Shown here piece by piece: positions 18,801 to 27,769 of a DNA stretch of 64,000 nt. The stretch comes from Sphingobacteriales bacterium (GTDB lineage Bacteria > Bacteroidota > Bacteroidia > Chitinophagales > UBA2359): positions 678,501 through 742,500 of the forward strand of contig JADJJT010000001.1 of the NCBI GenBank assembly GCA_016706405.1, read 5' to 3'. The position numbers were made by a program, and so were the translations under genes. Position 1 is the stretch's first letter; each line of letters opens with the position of its first letter. The notes under the pieces were generated by a model that worked only from the letters and a program-made list of their open reading frames with translations, did not search any database and was not told where the DNA came from.

Positions 18801-21800
18801 AATCAGGCTGTTAATATCCCTGCGGGCAATTATGCAGTTACCGTTACCGATGCCAATGGCTGCACAGCCTCTGCTAATTTTACCATTAATGACTTGCCAG
18901 GGCCAACTCTAAACTTGGTTAGCACCGCCGATGCCGGCTGCGCCACTGCCGATGGCAGCGCAACCGTAAACGGACAAGGAGGCACCCCCCCATTAACCTA
19001 TACATGGAGCCACGATACTACCCTAAACAGCACAACAGCCAGCAATATTGCTTCGGGCAGTTATAGCGTAACCGTAACCGACAGCAAAGGCTGTAAAGCC
19101 GAACTTAGCCTTACCATTGGCACATTGCCCCCGCCAACCATAGACGGTATAGCCGTAACCCCCGCAACCTGCGGCAACAACAACGGCACCGCAAACGTAA
19201 CTTATTCGGGCGGCAATCCCCCTTATACCTTATCATGGTCGCAAGATGCCGCACTTAACAGTACCACCGCATCCGGATTAGCCGAAGGTTCGTACAGCGT
19301 AACACTGACAGACGGTAAAGGCTGTGTAGTTTCGGCCAATTTTACAATAGAACAACAATTAGGTCCACAAATTAGCTTAGTGGCAAAAACCGACCCAACT
19401 TGCTCGCTTAACAACGGAACAATAGAAGTAACAACCACCGGGGGCACAGGAGCAATAACATTAAGTTGGTTGCCAAATACCACCGAAACCCAATCAAAAG
19501 CAACAGATTTGGCTCCGGGCAATTACGTTATAACAGCTACCGATGTCAATGGATGCAAGTCTTCTATTAATGTAGCGTTAATCGACTTAAAGGGACCAAC
19601 GGCAACCTTTACAACAACAGATGCCCATTGTGGCAAAGCCGATGGCAGTATAAATGTACAGGTGTCTGGCGGCACAGCACCGCTTACCTATAATTGGTCT
19701 GATGCGGCATTAAGCGGCACAAATATAGTCTCAATATTGGCAGGGGCATACAGCTTAACTATTACAGACGCAAATGGCTGCACCTTTAACCTTGACATGA
19801 CTGTAAACGACATTCCCGGACCCACTATTTCCGCCGGCCCAACCACCCAAGCTAATTGCGGTCTAAGCGACGGCTCGGCAAGTGTTATAGCATCGGGAGG
19901 AACAGGAGGATTAACTTATACATGGTTGCCTAATGTATCTAACAGCGATTTGGCTAATAATGTTCCATCGGGTTTATACCAGGTAACCGTTACCGACCAG
20001 GCCGGATGTACTGCAACCGTTGAGGTTGAAGTAACCGATAAAGATGCTCCAAGTATTGTACTGATTAATACCACTCCCGAAATATGCGGTCAGTTAAATG
20101 GTAGTATTACCGTTGATGCATCGGGTGGCTCAGGTGGCTTTGTTTACTCATGGTCGCACGATGCGGGTTTAGACAGCCCAACGGCTACTAACTTAGCTTC
20201 CGGAACATACAGCGTAACGGTTACCGACAGCAAAGGCTGTAAAGATGCACTAAGCGCAACAATAGACGTTGTTGCCGGACCATCGGTAGTTTTAAATGGC
20301 ACAATACCCGATAACTGCGGGCAAGGTATTGGAAGCATTAATATAAGTGCTTCAGGCGGCACCGGAATTTATACCTACGCATGGAGCCATGACGCTGCCC
20401 TTAACAGCCCCGATGCCAATAATTTAACATCGGGCAGCTATACCGTTACCATTACCGACTCAAACAATTGCCAGACAACCCTTACCGCAGATGTAGGCTT
20501 AATAGACGGGCCATTATTGGCAATTCTTGATGTGCAGCCAGCCCACTGTTTCCAAAGCGATGGTTCGGCACAGGTTGAGGCAACGGGCGGCATTACCCCA
20601 TATTCTTATACCTGGTCGCATGATGGTTCGTTAAACAGCCCATTAGCAAATGGCTTAATGACGGGGGCATACACTGTTACCCTTACCGATGCTGCTGGTT
20701 GCATAGCCGTTGTTGACTTAGCGGTTGATAATTTAGATGGGCCTACACTTGCCTTGGTTGATTTAGTAAACGAAACCTGTACAGCCCAAAATGGCAAAAT
20801 AGAGGTAGAGGCATTTGGAGGAAACGGGCCACTCACCTTTAACTGGTCGCCAGTGCCCAACAGTGGCACAACCTTAAATAATATTGGTGCCGGAACTTAT
20901 ACCGCTACCGTTACCGACGATTTTGGTTGCATGGAATCGGCAAGTTTTGATGTGTTCGATACACCTGGGCCAACCTTGAGTTTGGTAAAAACCACCGATG
21001 CACACTGTGGAAATCCAGATGGTTTAATGAAAGTAAGCGCTACGGGAGGTAAAGCTCCGCTTAAATTCGCATGGTCGCACGATGCAAACCTAAATGCCAG
21101 CGATGCCTTAAATATTAAATCCGGAAACTATACCGTAACTGTTACCGATGCCAACGGCTGCACTGCTGTTTTATCCGGAATTATAAACGATATACCGGGT
21201 CCAATTATCAGCCTTGTAAACATAGTAAACGAAACATGCAGCAATAAAAACGGATCTATTGAAATAAGCGTCAGCGGTGGCACATCTCCGTACAACTATC
21301 AATGGTCAGATGATTTGTTGATAAACAGCCCAAACCGAATCGGATTAAAAGCCGGAAGCTATACCGTAACCGTAACCGATGCCGGCGGCTGTATTACAAG
21401 TGCAAGTTACAGTATAGCCGATGCCCCCGCCCCGGTTGTTTCAATAACAACCACACAATCGAGTTGTGGACAAGCTGATGGAACAGCGAACGCTTCGGTA
21501 AGTGGGGGTGCATCGCCCTATACCTATAACTGGTCGAGTGGGGGAAGTTCAGCAAACCTATCCGGATTAAAAGCTGGCTCTTACCAAGTTACCGTAACCG
21601 ATGCCAATGGTTGCCAAACAATCGGCAATGCCTCTATAAGCGATTTGAACGCGCCCATTCTAACAGTTATCAGCATAAATGCAACGACCTGCGGCAATTC
21701 TAATGGATCGGCAGAGGTGAATGCAACAGGTGGAACCGGCACTCTGACTATTGTTTGGAGTAATGGAACACAAGGCAACAACTTAAATAATGTAGCCGCA

Positions 21801-24800
21801 GGAACTTATAATGTAGAAGTTACCGATGCCAACGGTTGTAAAGCTGCAGCAAGTGTAACCATAGATGATATTGCCGGCCCCGATTTAACACTAACCGGAT
21901 TAAGTAAAGCTGCCTGCGGACAAGCTAACGGTTCGGCTACCCTTACCGCCACCGGAGGAACATCTCCATTTACTTATGATTGGCTACCAAATGTCAGCGC
22001 TACAAATTCCTCAAATTCTCTGGCAAAAGGCGATTATAGCGTTACCATAACCGATGCCAATAGTTGCACCGATATTGTTAATTTTACGATAGAAGAAGAT
22101 AACCCACCTGTACTTACTCCAACAGGTACAACCCCCGCCGGATGTGCCACCGCCGACGGCTCGGCAAGTGTTGATGTAAGCGGCGGCACCCCTCCATTAA
22201 CCCTGTCGTGGTCGCACGATGCTATGCTAAACAGCACTACTGCCAATAATATTGCCGCCGGCGACTATACCGTTACCGTTACAGACAGCAAAGGTTGTAC
22301 GGCTACTGTTACCCAAACAGTTGGTGTATTAGATGCGCCTGTTATTGATGGTGTAGCAGTAACTCCGGCAATCTGCGGCAACGACAATGGCACAGCTATC
22401 GTAACTTATTCGGGTGGAACTGCGCCATTTACGTTAAGTTGGTCGCAAGATGCGGGCTTAAACGCCACTACTGCCTCCGGATTAGCCGAAGGCGCTTATA
22501 GCGTAACACTAACCGATGGTAAAGGTTGTATTGTTACTGCCAACTTTAATATCGAGCAGCAATTAGGGCCACAAATAAGTTTAGTAAACAAAACCGACCC
22601 TACTTGCTCGGTCAATAATGGAGCAATAGAAATTGCCGTAACCGGTGGCACTGGCACCGTAAACTTAGCTTGGTTGCCAAATGTTAGTGCTACAACTACT
22701 GCTAATAATATTGCCCCCGGCACCTACCTTATTACCGCTACCGATGCTAATAATTGCACGGCTACAATATCTGTTACGATTACAGACCAACCCGGACCAA
22801 CTGCTACATTTAGCGCCACTGATGCACATTGTGGCAATGCCGATGGCAGTATAACAATAACCACAACAGGAGGAACTGCTCCTTTGAACTACACATGGTC
22901 AGATGCGAAACTTGCTGGAAATAACCCAATAGATGTATTGGCAGGCAATTACACCGTAACCGTATCAGATGCGAATAATTGCCAAACAGTGCTTAACGTG
23001 GTTATTAACGATATTGCCGGCCCAACCATTGCAATAGACAATACCACACCAGCGAGTTGCGGACAAAGTGACGGCTCGGCAAGTGTTGATGTAAGCGGCG
23101 GCACCCCTCCATTAACCCTGTCGTGGTCGCACGATGCTATGCTAAACAGCACTACTGCCAATAATATTGCCGCCGGCGACTATACCGTAACCGTTACAGA
23201 CAGCAAGGGTTGTACTGCCTCGGTAACTCTAACCGTTGGCATGTTAGATGCGCCTGTTATTGATGGTGTAGCAGTAACTCCGGCAATCTGCGGCAACGAC
23301 AATGGCACAGCTATCGTAACTTATTCGGGTGGAACTGCGCCATTTACGTTGAGTTGGTCGCAAGATGCGGGCTTAAACGCCACTACTGCCTCCGGATTAG
23401 CCGAAGGCGCCTATAGCGTAACGCTAACCGATGCTAAAGGTTGTATTGTTACTGCCAACTTTAATATCGAGCAGCAATTAGGGCCACAAATAAGTTTAGT
23501 AAACAAAACCGACCCTACTTGCTCGGTCAATAATGGAGCAATAGAAATTGCTGTAACCGGTGGCACTGGCACCGTAAACTTAGCTTGGTTGCCAAATGTT
23601 AGTGCTACAACTACTGCTAATAATATTGCCCCCGGCACCTACCTTATTACCGCTACTGATGCTAATAATTGCACGGCTACAATATCTGTTACGATTACAG
23701 ACCAACCCGGACCAACTGCTACATTTAGCGCCACTGATGCACATTGTGGCAAGGCCGATGGCAGTATAACAATAACCACAACAGGAGGAACTGCTCCTTT
23801 GAGCTACACATGGTCAGATGCGAAACTTGCTGGAAATAATCCAATAAATGTATTAGCAGGCAATTACACCGTAACCGTATCAGATGCGAATAATTGCCAA
23901 ACAGTGCTTAACGTGGTTATTAACGATATTGCCGGCCCAACAGTTGCAATAGACAATACTACACTGGCGAGTTGCGGACAAAGTGACGGCTCGGCGAAAG
24001 TACTTGCCTCGGGTGGCACGGGCGCGCTTACCTATACCTGGACACCCAATGTTTCTACAACAGATGAAGCACTAAATATTCCATCGGGGGTTTACGTTGT
24101 AAAAGTAACAGACCAAGCTGGGTGCACAGCCGAAATAACCTTAGAAGTTACCGACAAAGATGCGCCTACCGTTTCTGTTATAAGTACAAGTCCCGATATT
24201 TGCAACCAACTGTTGGGAAGTATAACTGTTGAGGCAACCGGCGGCGCGGGTGGCTTTACATATTCTTGGAGCCAAGATGCAACGCTTAACAGTACAACGG
24301 CAAACGGTTTAGCCCAAGGCACTTATTTTGTTACCGTAACCGATAGCAAAGGCTGTAAAGATGCCGTAAGTGCCAACGTAGGCTTTGTTGAAGGCCCAAA
24401 TATTGTATGGGGTGCTACAAGCGACGATTATTGCGCACAAGGCTTAGGAACAATGAATGCCGTTGCTAATGGCGGAACAGGTGCTTACACCTATGGCTGG
24501 TCGCACGATGCACTTTTGAATAATCCGGATGCTGCCAATTTGTTAGCAGGCACTTACAATGTTACTGTTACCGATGCCAATGGCTGTACTGCCGCAATAT
24601 CCGGAAGTATTAACGATATACCGGGCCCAAGTCTCGCCCCCGAAAAAATTACCCCTGCTACCTGCAATCAAAGCGATGGCGATGCCAGTGTTATAGCCAC
24701 GGGGGGCAACGGCAGTTTAACCTACTCGTGGAGCCATGACCTAAGCCTAAACAGCAATTATGCCAACAATTTAGCACAGGGTGTTTATACCGTAACCGTA

Positions 24801-26372
24801 ACCGACAGCAAAGGCTGTTGGGCAACAACTACCGTAAATGTTCCGAACGCATCGGGTCCCTCGCTCGACAATATAACGGCAACACCTGCCACCTGCGGCA
24901 CAAACGAAGGTACGGCAACTGTAACAGTAACCGGCGGCACGCTACCGCTAACCTATATATGGAACACCACCCCTGCGCAAACAACAGCTACCGCTACAGG
25001 GCTGGCACCCGGAACCTACACGGTAAGCGCAACAGATGCCACAGGTTGCCAACTTATTGCAACCGTTATTGTTGAAGGCATAACACCTGACTTTACTTTA
25101 ACCTGCGGCATGATAACTGAAACCAGTATAGAATTTAAGTGGACTGCTGTTTCGGGCGCAATAGATTTTCAGGTTTCAATAGATGGTGCGCCGGCCTTTA
25201 CCTTGCCCGCCACAACCCTTAACTACATCGTATCGGGGTTGGCAGTTAATACTACCGTTTCGTGCACCGTAACCGCTACCATGCCAAGCACCTGCGAAGC
25301 AGGCAATACACATACCGTTGAATGTACTACCAACCCTTGCCCACCGCTAACGCTCGATATTACCGGATGGAAAGCCGAATACTGCAATACCGATGAGGTG
25401 GCACAGTTTGTAGGCTTACCCGCAGGCGGTACTTTTAGTGGGCCGGGCGTTAGCCCATCCGGATTATTTGACCCGGCAATGGCAGGTCCCGGAACGCATA
25501 CTATTGTTTACGATTATATCAGTCCGTTAAATTGTCCTTACGGCACCTCAATTACGCTTACCGTTTACGAAACACCTACTGCTATGTTTGCCGATGTACC
25601 AATTATTTGCTTGGGCGATGTTGTTTCTTTTGAATTTACAGGCACTGCTGCTGCCGATGCTACTTATAACTGGAATATTGCAGGGCAAAATTACACCGGA
25701 CAAGGCCCCCACAACGTAACCCCTAACGAAGCAGGAACACTTCCGGTAAGCCTGACAGTTGATGTGCATGGTTGTTCCAACTCGTATGATGCTACCTTTA
25801 GCGTATCGGATGCAAGTGTTAAAACCATAAACGATACTACTATTTACTACGGCGAACAAGTTATACTAAACACCGTAGGCGCATCTGTTTTAGAGGGTGA
25901 ACTAAGTTTTGAGTGGGATAATGACTTAGAAACCCCCAAACATCCGCTAATACCACTTTCAGAAAGTATTGCCGGAAGTACAGAGCAAAGCCCTGTTATT
26001 ACGCCAAGTGCAACAGGTGTTTACTATGTTTTGATGGAAGACGAATACGGTTGTAAAGCGGCTGATACCGTTAAAATTACCGTGCTGCTTACCAATACCG
26101 TAATTGTTCCAAATGCTTTTTCGCCAAACAACGATGGCCTAAATGATATATTCCACTTAAACGGATACAATATAGATAAAGTAGATTTGTTTATTTACGA
26201 CCGTTGGGGGAATAAAAAATTTGAAGCCTTGCAAATTCCATACACCGATGGCTGGGATGGTTATTACAAGGGGGGTCATTGCCCATTAGCTGTTTATGTT
26301 TATCATGCAGTTGTGTATTTTTATGATGGCACAACCGAAAAACGCAAGGGCAATGTTACTTTAATCAGGTAG
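12861..26372 (+). CDS. giant SprB-repeat, choice-of-anchor L, T9SS type B surface protein
   Basis: A 4503-residue protein. A signal peptide (residues 1-26, ending LKAQ) is followed by a choice-of-anchor L domain (about 30-290, with FNYVFGSEEYCEW and the later DSGVFLEEGSF). Next come several Ig/PKD-like modules, then about 42 SprB repeats of about 76 residues. Each repeat has the pattern C..xxG, GGTxPYTYxW, AGxYxVTVTDxxGC, with two cysteines. After a fibronectin-like module and further Ig domains, the protein ends in NAFSPNNDGLNDIF...YDRWGN, the gliding-motility/T9SS type B sorting domain. SprB of Flavobacterium is a motile surface adhesin exported by T9SS; a comparable adhesive or gliding role is inferred. 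It is monocistronic and followed by a strong terminator. Confidence 0.92.
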   Translation: MVKNITHALITITLLLIVISQQKLKAQLTASSSTYSTSQLVQTILLNGSDCVTATNITYTGATAARGYFTGGSAPIGIASGVILASGNCSNANGPNNNEGTGTDLGLGGDADLDLLQTSSYPTYDAAILSFDFVPTQDVATFNYVFGSEEYCEWAPSSFSDVFGFFISGPGISGPYSGGAVNIALLPDGTTAVSINNVNQNTNTSYFVGNAGSCPSNAGLNVEYDGVTVVLTATTPTLTPCQTYHIKLAISDCSDHILDSGVFLEEGSFDAGTGFDVNAGVNGNTSINLMYEGCDDGFFTFLREDSSDLSQPLTITGITISGTATPGTDCNTIPTSITIPAGQSSYTLFIDAYLDGLTEGIESITLTIPSGCPCNPTTITKTLLIKDATELDITLTATPNPVCPGDTVTLTATVTGGAGIATDKVLSWSTGAGNVNPLVVYPNTTTTYTVTVTDLCDNTATASVTVDVNDDPTPVNIIDPGPMCKNDAPIDLDADVPGGTWSGSGIIDANTGMFDPNVATSPYTVTYTYFNDCDIESEDDLTLVIYNLPTANFAGNNTICDAPGATSSLTINLTGTAPWTLTYTKPDGTTATITIATSPYVLVVDAPGTYTINTVTDANPCTNTSNSTGVITLTDITVTVTSTDPLCNNGSTGQATANPSNGTSPYTYVWSTGGTTQTISGLSAGTYTVTVTDYKGCTETGTVTLTNPPVPETPDVDDIEACQGDVLSNIDANLPYSGTAQWFENDPSGGASAIFTGNSFDPNPYVDTDTPGTYDFWVIGQNSNNCYSLADVFTITIIPAPTVQTNDAEICIGESIPITNLNGGGSGTYDWFTAPPPGGSPVTGNVSPTSTTTYYAVFTDSGTGCTAVGDATITVNQLPTPSINVPGLLCNGGTINLTASGGVTYIWSTGETTNPITVNAPGTYSVTVTDANGCQNETTADVELDDIDATISKTDILCPGGTGSATVTTTGGTSPITYTWNPNVSSTNTAFGLPAGTYNVTVTDLYGCTVELSADVLDLSIPIDMNPTAEDVLCNGDATGSINLNLTGGVTPVTIVWSGPTSIPNNEQNPTNLLAGVYTALAIDANGCQESVVIVINQPPPLIVTTSSTPALCFGEDGTATVSVSGGTPGYSYLWSNGATTAVITAPAGAYNVTVTDANNCTETGNVVINQPSLLQILPPTTVPENCDQANGSISTGAVGGTPGYTYTWNPSVSSGPNASGLSAGTYSITVTDMNGCSDSTTAVIDEIPGPDLIETFVTDAICNEANGQIQVNVSGGTPPYTYTWSIPGQTGPVAFGLAAGVYSVTVTDMYGCPIEAIATINNLGAPVIDSIDVTPDICGKGIGAFTVYASGGTPPLTYTFNASNPDGDNTVENLFTGTYTIQITDAMGCIVAEVVTIDEIPGPTIIGVLTNGAHCGQPDGNATVTVVGGTPPYTYTWSNDPSETTNTSTNILPGNYGVMVTDANGCIATMPFTIIDYPAPKISVQTSANFCDQNNGTATVIFDPSGNTDPTTIDINWSHDPTLDSPFASGLDDGFYSVTVTDTWGCGDTADFEIVAVPPPDITAVVLTNDMCTQNDGKIEITVEGGLFPYTYTWSPISAFGNVLSGITAGVYSVTVTDAAGCTVTATYEIFDSPKPEITVTTTDAHCGQSDGSIQVSVTGGTAPLTFKWSHDPTLNAADAINLKSGLYAVTVTDANGCKDQTIITLNDIPGPTVSLQSSTNTTCSEANGALSVTASGGTPPYSYAWADDATITTPDRNNLMAGSYTVTVTDAFGCQVVATYTLTDTPPPTASVTTNQSSCGQSDGSATASGAGGKTPYTYVWSTGATGNTLSGVPAGSYSVTVTDANGCEAVATADISDQDAPTLSIVSTTNSTCGNANGTAEVAATGGAAPLTINWSNGNTGNTASGLLAGTYSVTVTDANGCKDVVSITIDDIPGPTLAVTETINANCGQSNGSGTVTATGGTGALTYTWSPNVSSGNQAVNIPAGNYAVTVTDANGCTASANFTINDLPGPTLNLVSTADAGCATADGSATVNGQGGTPPLTYTWSHDTTLNSTTASNIASGSYSVTVTDSKGCKAELSLTIGTLPPPTIDGIAVTPATCGNNNGTANVTYSGGNPPYTLSWSQDAALNSTTASGLAEGSYSVTLTDGKGCVVSANFTIEQQLGPQISLVAKTDPTCSLNNGTIEVTTTGGTGAITLSWLPNTTETQSKATDLAPGNYVITATDVNGCKSSINVALIDLKGPTATFTTTDAHCGKADGSINVQVSGGTAPLTYNWSDAALSGTNIVSILAGAYSLTITDANGCTFNLDMTVNDIPGPTISAGPTTQANCGLSDGSASVIASGGTGGLTYTWLPNVSNSDLANNVPSGLYQVTVTDQAGCTATVEVEVTDKDAPSIVLINTTPEICGQLNGSITVDASGGSGGFVYSWSHDAGLDSPTATNLASGTYSVTVTDSKGCKDALSATIDVVAGPSVVLNGTIPDNCGQGIGSINISASGGTGIYTYAWSHDAALNSPDANNLTSGSYTVTITDSNNCQTTLTADVGLIDGPLLAILDVQPAHCFQSDGSAQVEATGGITPYSYTWSHDGSLNSPLANGLMTGAYTVTLTDAAGCIAVVDLAVDNLDGPTLALVDLVNETCTAQNGKIEVEAFGGNGPLTFNWSPVPNSGTTLNNIGAGTYTATVTDDFGCMESASFDVFDTPGPTLSLVKTTDAHCGNPDGLMKVSATGGKAPLKFAWSHDANLNASDALNIKSGNYTVTVTDANGCTAVLSGIINDIPGPIISLVNIVNETCSNKNGSIEISVSGGTSPYNYQWSDDLLINSPNRIGLKAGSYTVTVTDAGGCITSASYSIADAPAPVVSITTTQSSCGQADGTANASVSGGASPYTYNWSSGGSSANLSGLKAGSYQVTVTDANGCQTIGNASISDLNAPILTVISINATTCGNSNGSAEVNATGGTGTLTIVWSNGTQGNNLNNVAAGTYNVEVTDANGCKAAASVTIDDIAGPDLTLTGLSKAACGQANGSATLTATGGTSPFTYDWLPNVSATNSSNSLAKGDYSVTITDANSCTDIVNFTIEEDNPPVLTPTGTTPAGCATADGSASVDVSGGTPPLTLSWSHDAMLNSTTANNIAAGDYTVTVTDSKGCTATVTQTVGVLDAPVIDGVAVTPAICGNDNGTAIVTYSGGTAPFTLSWSQDAGLNATTASGLAEGAYSVTLTDGKGCIVTANFNIEQQLGPQISLVNKTDPTCSVNNGAIEIAVTGGTGTVNLAWLPNVSATTTANNIAPGTYLITATDANNCTATISVTITDQPGPTATFSATDAHCGNADGSITITTTGGTAPLNYTWSDAKLAGNNPIDVLAGNYTVTVSDANNCQTVLNVVINDIAGPTIAIDNTTPASCGQSDGSASVDVSGGTPPLTLSWSHDAMLNSTTANNIAAGDYTVTVTDSKGCTASVTLTVGMLDAPVIDGVAVTPAICGNDNGTAIVTYSGGTAPFTLSWSQDAGLNATTASGLAEGAYSVTLTDAKGCIVTANFNIEQQLGPQISLVNKTDPTCSVNNGAIEIAVTGGTGTVNLAWLPNVSATTTANNIAPGTYLITATDANNCTATISVTITDQPGPTATFSATDAHCGKADGSITITTTGGTAPLSYTWSDAKLAGNNPINVLAGNYTVTVSDANNCQTVLNVVINDIAGPTVAIDNTTLASCGQSDGSAKVLASGGTGALTYTWTPNVSTTDEALNIPSGVYVVKVTDQAGCTAEITLEVTDKDAPTVSVISTSPDICNQLLGSITVEATGGAGGFTYSWSQDATLNSTTANGLAQGTYFVTVTDSKGCKDAVSANVGFVEGPNIVWGATSDDYCAQGLGTMNAVANGGTGAYTYGWSHDALLNNPDAANLLAGTYNVTVTDANGCTAAISGSINDIPGPSLAPEKITPATCNQSDGDASVIATGGNGSLTYSWSHDLSLNSNYANNLAQGVYTVTVTDSKGCWATTTVNVPNASGPSLDNITATPATCGTNEGTATVTVTGGTLPLTYIWNTTPAQTTATATGLAPGTYTVSATDATGCQLIATVIVEGITPDFTLTCGMITETSIEFKWTAVSGAIDFQVSIDGAPAFTLPATTLNYIVSGLAVNTTVSCTVTATMPSTCEAGNTHTVECTTNPCPPLTLDITGWKAEYCNTDEVAQFVGLPAGGTFSGPGVSPSGLFDPAMAGPGTHTIVYDYISPLNCPYGTSITLTVYETPTAMFADVPIICLGDVVSFEFTGTAAADATYNWNIAGQNYTGQGPHNVTPNEAGTLPVSLTVDVHGCSNSYDATFSVSDASVKTINDTTIYYGEQVILNTVGASVLEGELSFEWDNDLETPKHPLIPLSESIAGSTEQSPVITPSATGVYYVLMEDEYGCKAADTVKITVLLTNTVIVPNAFSPNNDGLNDIFHLNGYNIDKVDLFIYDRWGNKKFEALQIPYTDGWDGYYKGGHCPLAVYVYHAVVYFYDGTTEKRKGNVTLIR
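17548..24640 (+). repeat. higher-order duplication of a block of about 14 SprB repeats
   Basis: SprB repeats 10-22 (about 17548-20520) match repeats 24-33 and 38-40 (about 20752-24640) one by one and in order. The offset is nearly constant at about 3.2 kb. For example, the DAHCG motif at 17793 recurs at 20997 (offset 3204), and the one at 19620 recurs at 22821 (offset 3201). The second block carries the extra 915-bp tandem copy. Confidence 0.75.
22161..23990 (+). repeat. 915-bp in-frame tandem duplication (four SprB repeats)
   Basis: Units 22161-23075 and 23076-23990 are nearly identical at DNA level, each 305 codons or four SprB repeats. Both junctions fall in the same string, GACGGCTCGGC. 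This is far more recent than the other repeats. Confidence 0.9.
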
Positions 26373-26394
26373 CTTTAAATTGGTTTGCCAACAT

Positions 26395-26436
26395 AAAAAA
26401 GCGCAGTACTGACTAGGAGTGGTATTGCGCTTTTTT
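26395..26436 (+). terminator. Rho-independent terminator of the giant gene
   Basis: AAAAAAGCGCA pairs with TGCGCTTTTTT, with a few further pairs inside. The stem lies 22 bp after the stop and ends in a T-run. Confidence 0.8.
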
Positions 26437-26672
26437 ATATTTGGTGGCTTAATGGACATTTTTTAGGCTAAAAACCTCCGAAAGCATTACTATTATGGTA
26501 GTGTCTAAAAAAGTGTGTAAAGTTGAGGTCGTGTTTAACAAATTTGCCAATAGTTATGCCCAATCAAACTTAGCTTTTAAACTTAATAGTTGTTTAAATG
26601 TTTCATTACACAGGCAATGCCGCCAAACAAATATAATTTAAAAATAAACATTATGAAAAAAAAATTATAGGA

Positions 26673-27425
26673 TTGTTTCTCGCTGTTTTGATGGTGAGTT
26701 GTTCTGTGCAAAAAAACAAACTTGACATGGCAAAAAATTTAACCGGAAATTGGGAACTACAAACACTGAATGGCAAAGCCGTTCAACAGGCCGAGCCCTT
26801 GAGTATTGCATTTTCAACAGATAATGAGGTTTATGGCTTTGCCGGCTGCAATAGACTATTGGGTAAGTATAAAATGAGCAGTAAAGGCCAAATTGATTTG
26901 AGCCAGTTGGGTGCTACACGTATGGCTTGCCCCGAAAGCCAAATGAAAATAGAGGATGAGTACTTAGAAGCGTTAAAAAATGCCCGATTTACCCAAATTC
27001 AAAACAAAATACTTACCTTAAAGGATAAAAACAAAAAAACATTGGCAACATTTAAAAACACCAACGAAGCCGAAATAGTAAACAAATATTGGAAGCTTGT
27101 TGAGTTAGATGGGCAAAAAGTTTCGATGAAAGAAAATCAGGAAAGAGAACAATATTTTATGCTAAAAAGCGACGGCACAGTCTCCGGATTTGCAGGATGC
27201 AACTATTTTAACGGCACTTACACTCTGAAAGAAGGAATGCGGTTAAAATTTGAGGAGAATATGGCCCTAACCATGAAAGCATGTCCGGATATTGAGGAAA
27301 ACGAAACCGAATTTTTAAAAGTTTTTACCCTCGCCGACAATTACACAATAGCCAACGACAAACTTTCTTTGAACGTAGGAAGACGTGCACCTTTGGCAGT
27401 TTTTAAGGCCATCTATTTTAACTAA
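26673..27425 (+). CDS. META-domain (HslJ-like) lipoprotein with two META domains
   Basis: Two tandem META/DUF306 domains: the first (LTGNWELQTLNGK, then GFAGCNRLLGKY and MACPE) and the second (YWKLVELDGQKV, then GFAGCNYFNGTY and KACPD). A lipobox LMVSC predicts lipid anchoring. The natural start appears to be the ATG at 26653 (MKKK...), but its run of nine A puts it out of frame with the rest and gives a stop after five codons. Ten A would give MKKKIIGLFLAVLMVSC, a complete signal peptide. As it stands only a TTG at 26673 is in frame. HslJ of E. coli is linked to heat and novobiocin resistance; the role here is unknown. Confidence 0.8.
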   Translation: MFLAVLMVSCSVQKNKLDMAKNLTGNWELQTLNGKAVQQAEPLSIAFSTDNEVYGFAGCNRLLGKYKMSSKGQIDLSQLGATRMACPESQMKIEDEYLEALKNARFTQIQNKILTLKDKNKKTLATFKNTNEAEIVNKYWKLVELDGQKVSMKENQEREQYFMLKSDGTVSGFAGCNYFNGTYTLKEGMRLKFEENMALTMKACPDIEENETEFLKVFTLADNYTIANDKLSLNVGRRAPLAVFKAIYFN

Positions 27426-27619
27426 TTTAATTATATTTGTTTCTTCCGGAGGATAGGGGTATTTGAGCTGTTATTTTTGACGGTTTATTCCGGACTGAAA
27501 TTTTAGCTACTAAGCCTGTCAAGTTGTACAATTATCTTCCGGAGAGATAGTTGGCCTACACCATTTTTGTCGAAAAATTGCAGGGCAAAATAGTTTGCCC
27601 TAAGCACATTATATTTTTG

Positions 27620-27627
27620 TACCTTTG
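27620..27627 (+). promoter_or_regulatory. candidate promoter upstream of the 103-residue gene
   Basis: TACCTTTG with a TTTG 22 bp upstream, the best -33/-7 pair in the window. It would start a leader of about 135 nt before the ATG at 27770. The rest of the 27426-27769 gap holds three TCCGGA sites and no gene, only a 30-codon open stretch without an ATG. Confidence 0.45.
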
Positions 27628-27769
27628 TTTGAGTTGCCGCAACAAGAGCTAAAGTCAGAGTTGGCTCAGTATGGGGCGTGCAAACTTAACGTCCGGCCCT
27701 CTGAAATCCGCTCGGCGTAAAATTCTATGAATACCAAGGCACAATTAATTACCAAATAATTATACCCGT

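Larger units (their letters stand above)
14772..25090 (+). repeat. array of about 42 SprB repeats (about 228 bp each)
   Basis: Counted by the recurring TVTDxxGC motif. The first repeat is separated from the rest by Ig-like modules (about 14990-15710); the other 41 run nearly continuously. Repeats diverge widely except where higher-order duplications occurred. Confidence 0.85.

Noticed and set aside
14772..25090. CRISPR-like or satellite array
   Set aside because: The repeats are coding, about 228 bp, divergent and in frame; they are SprB protein repeats. No CRISPR array was seen anywhere in the window.
12861..26372. Many long antisense frames in the giant gene
   Set aside because: They recur at the repeat period and come from the biased codons of the SprB repeats on the sense strand.
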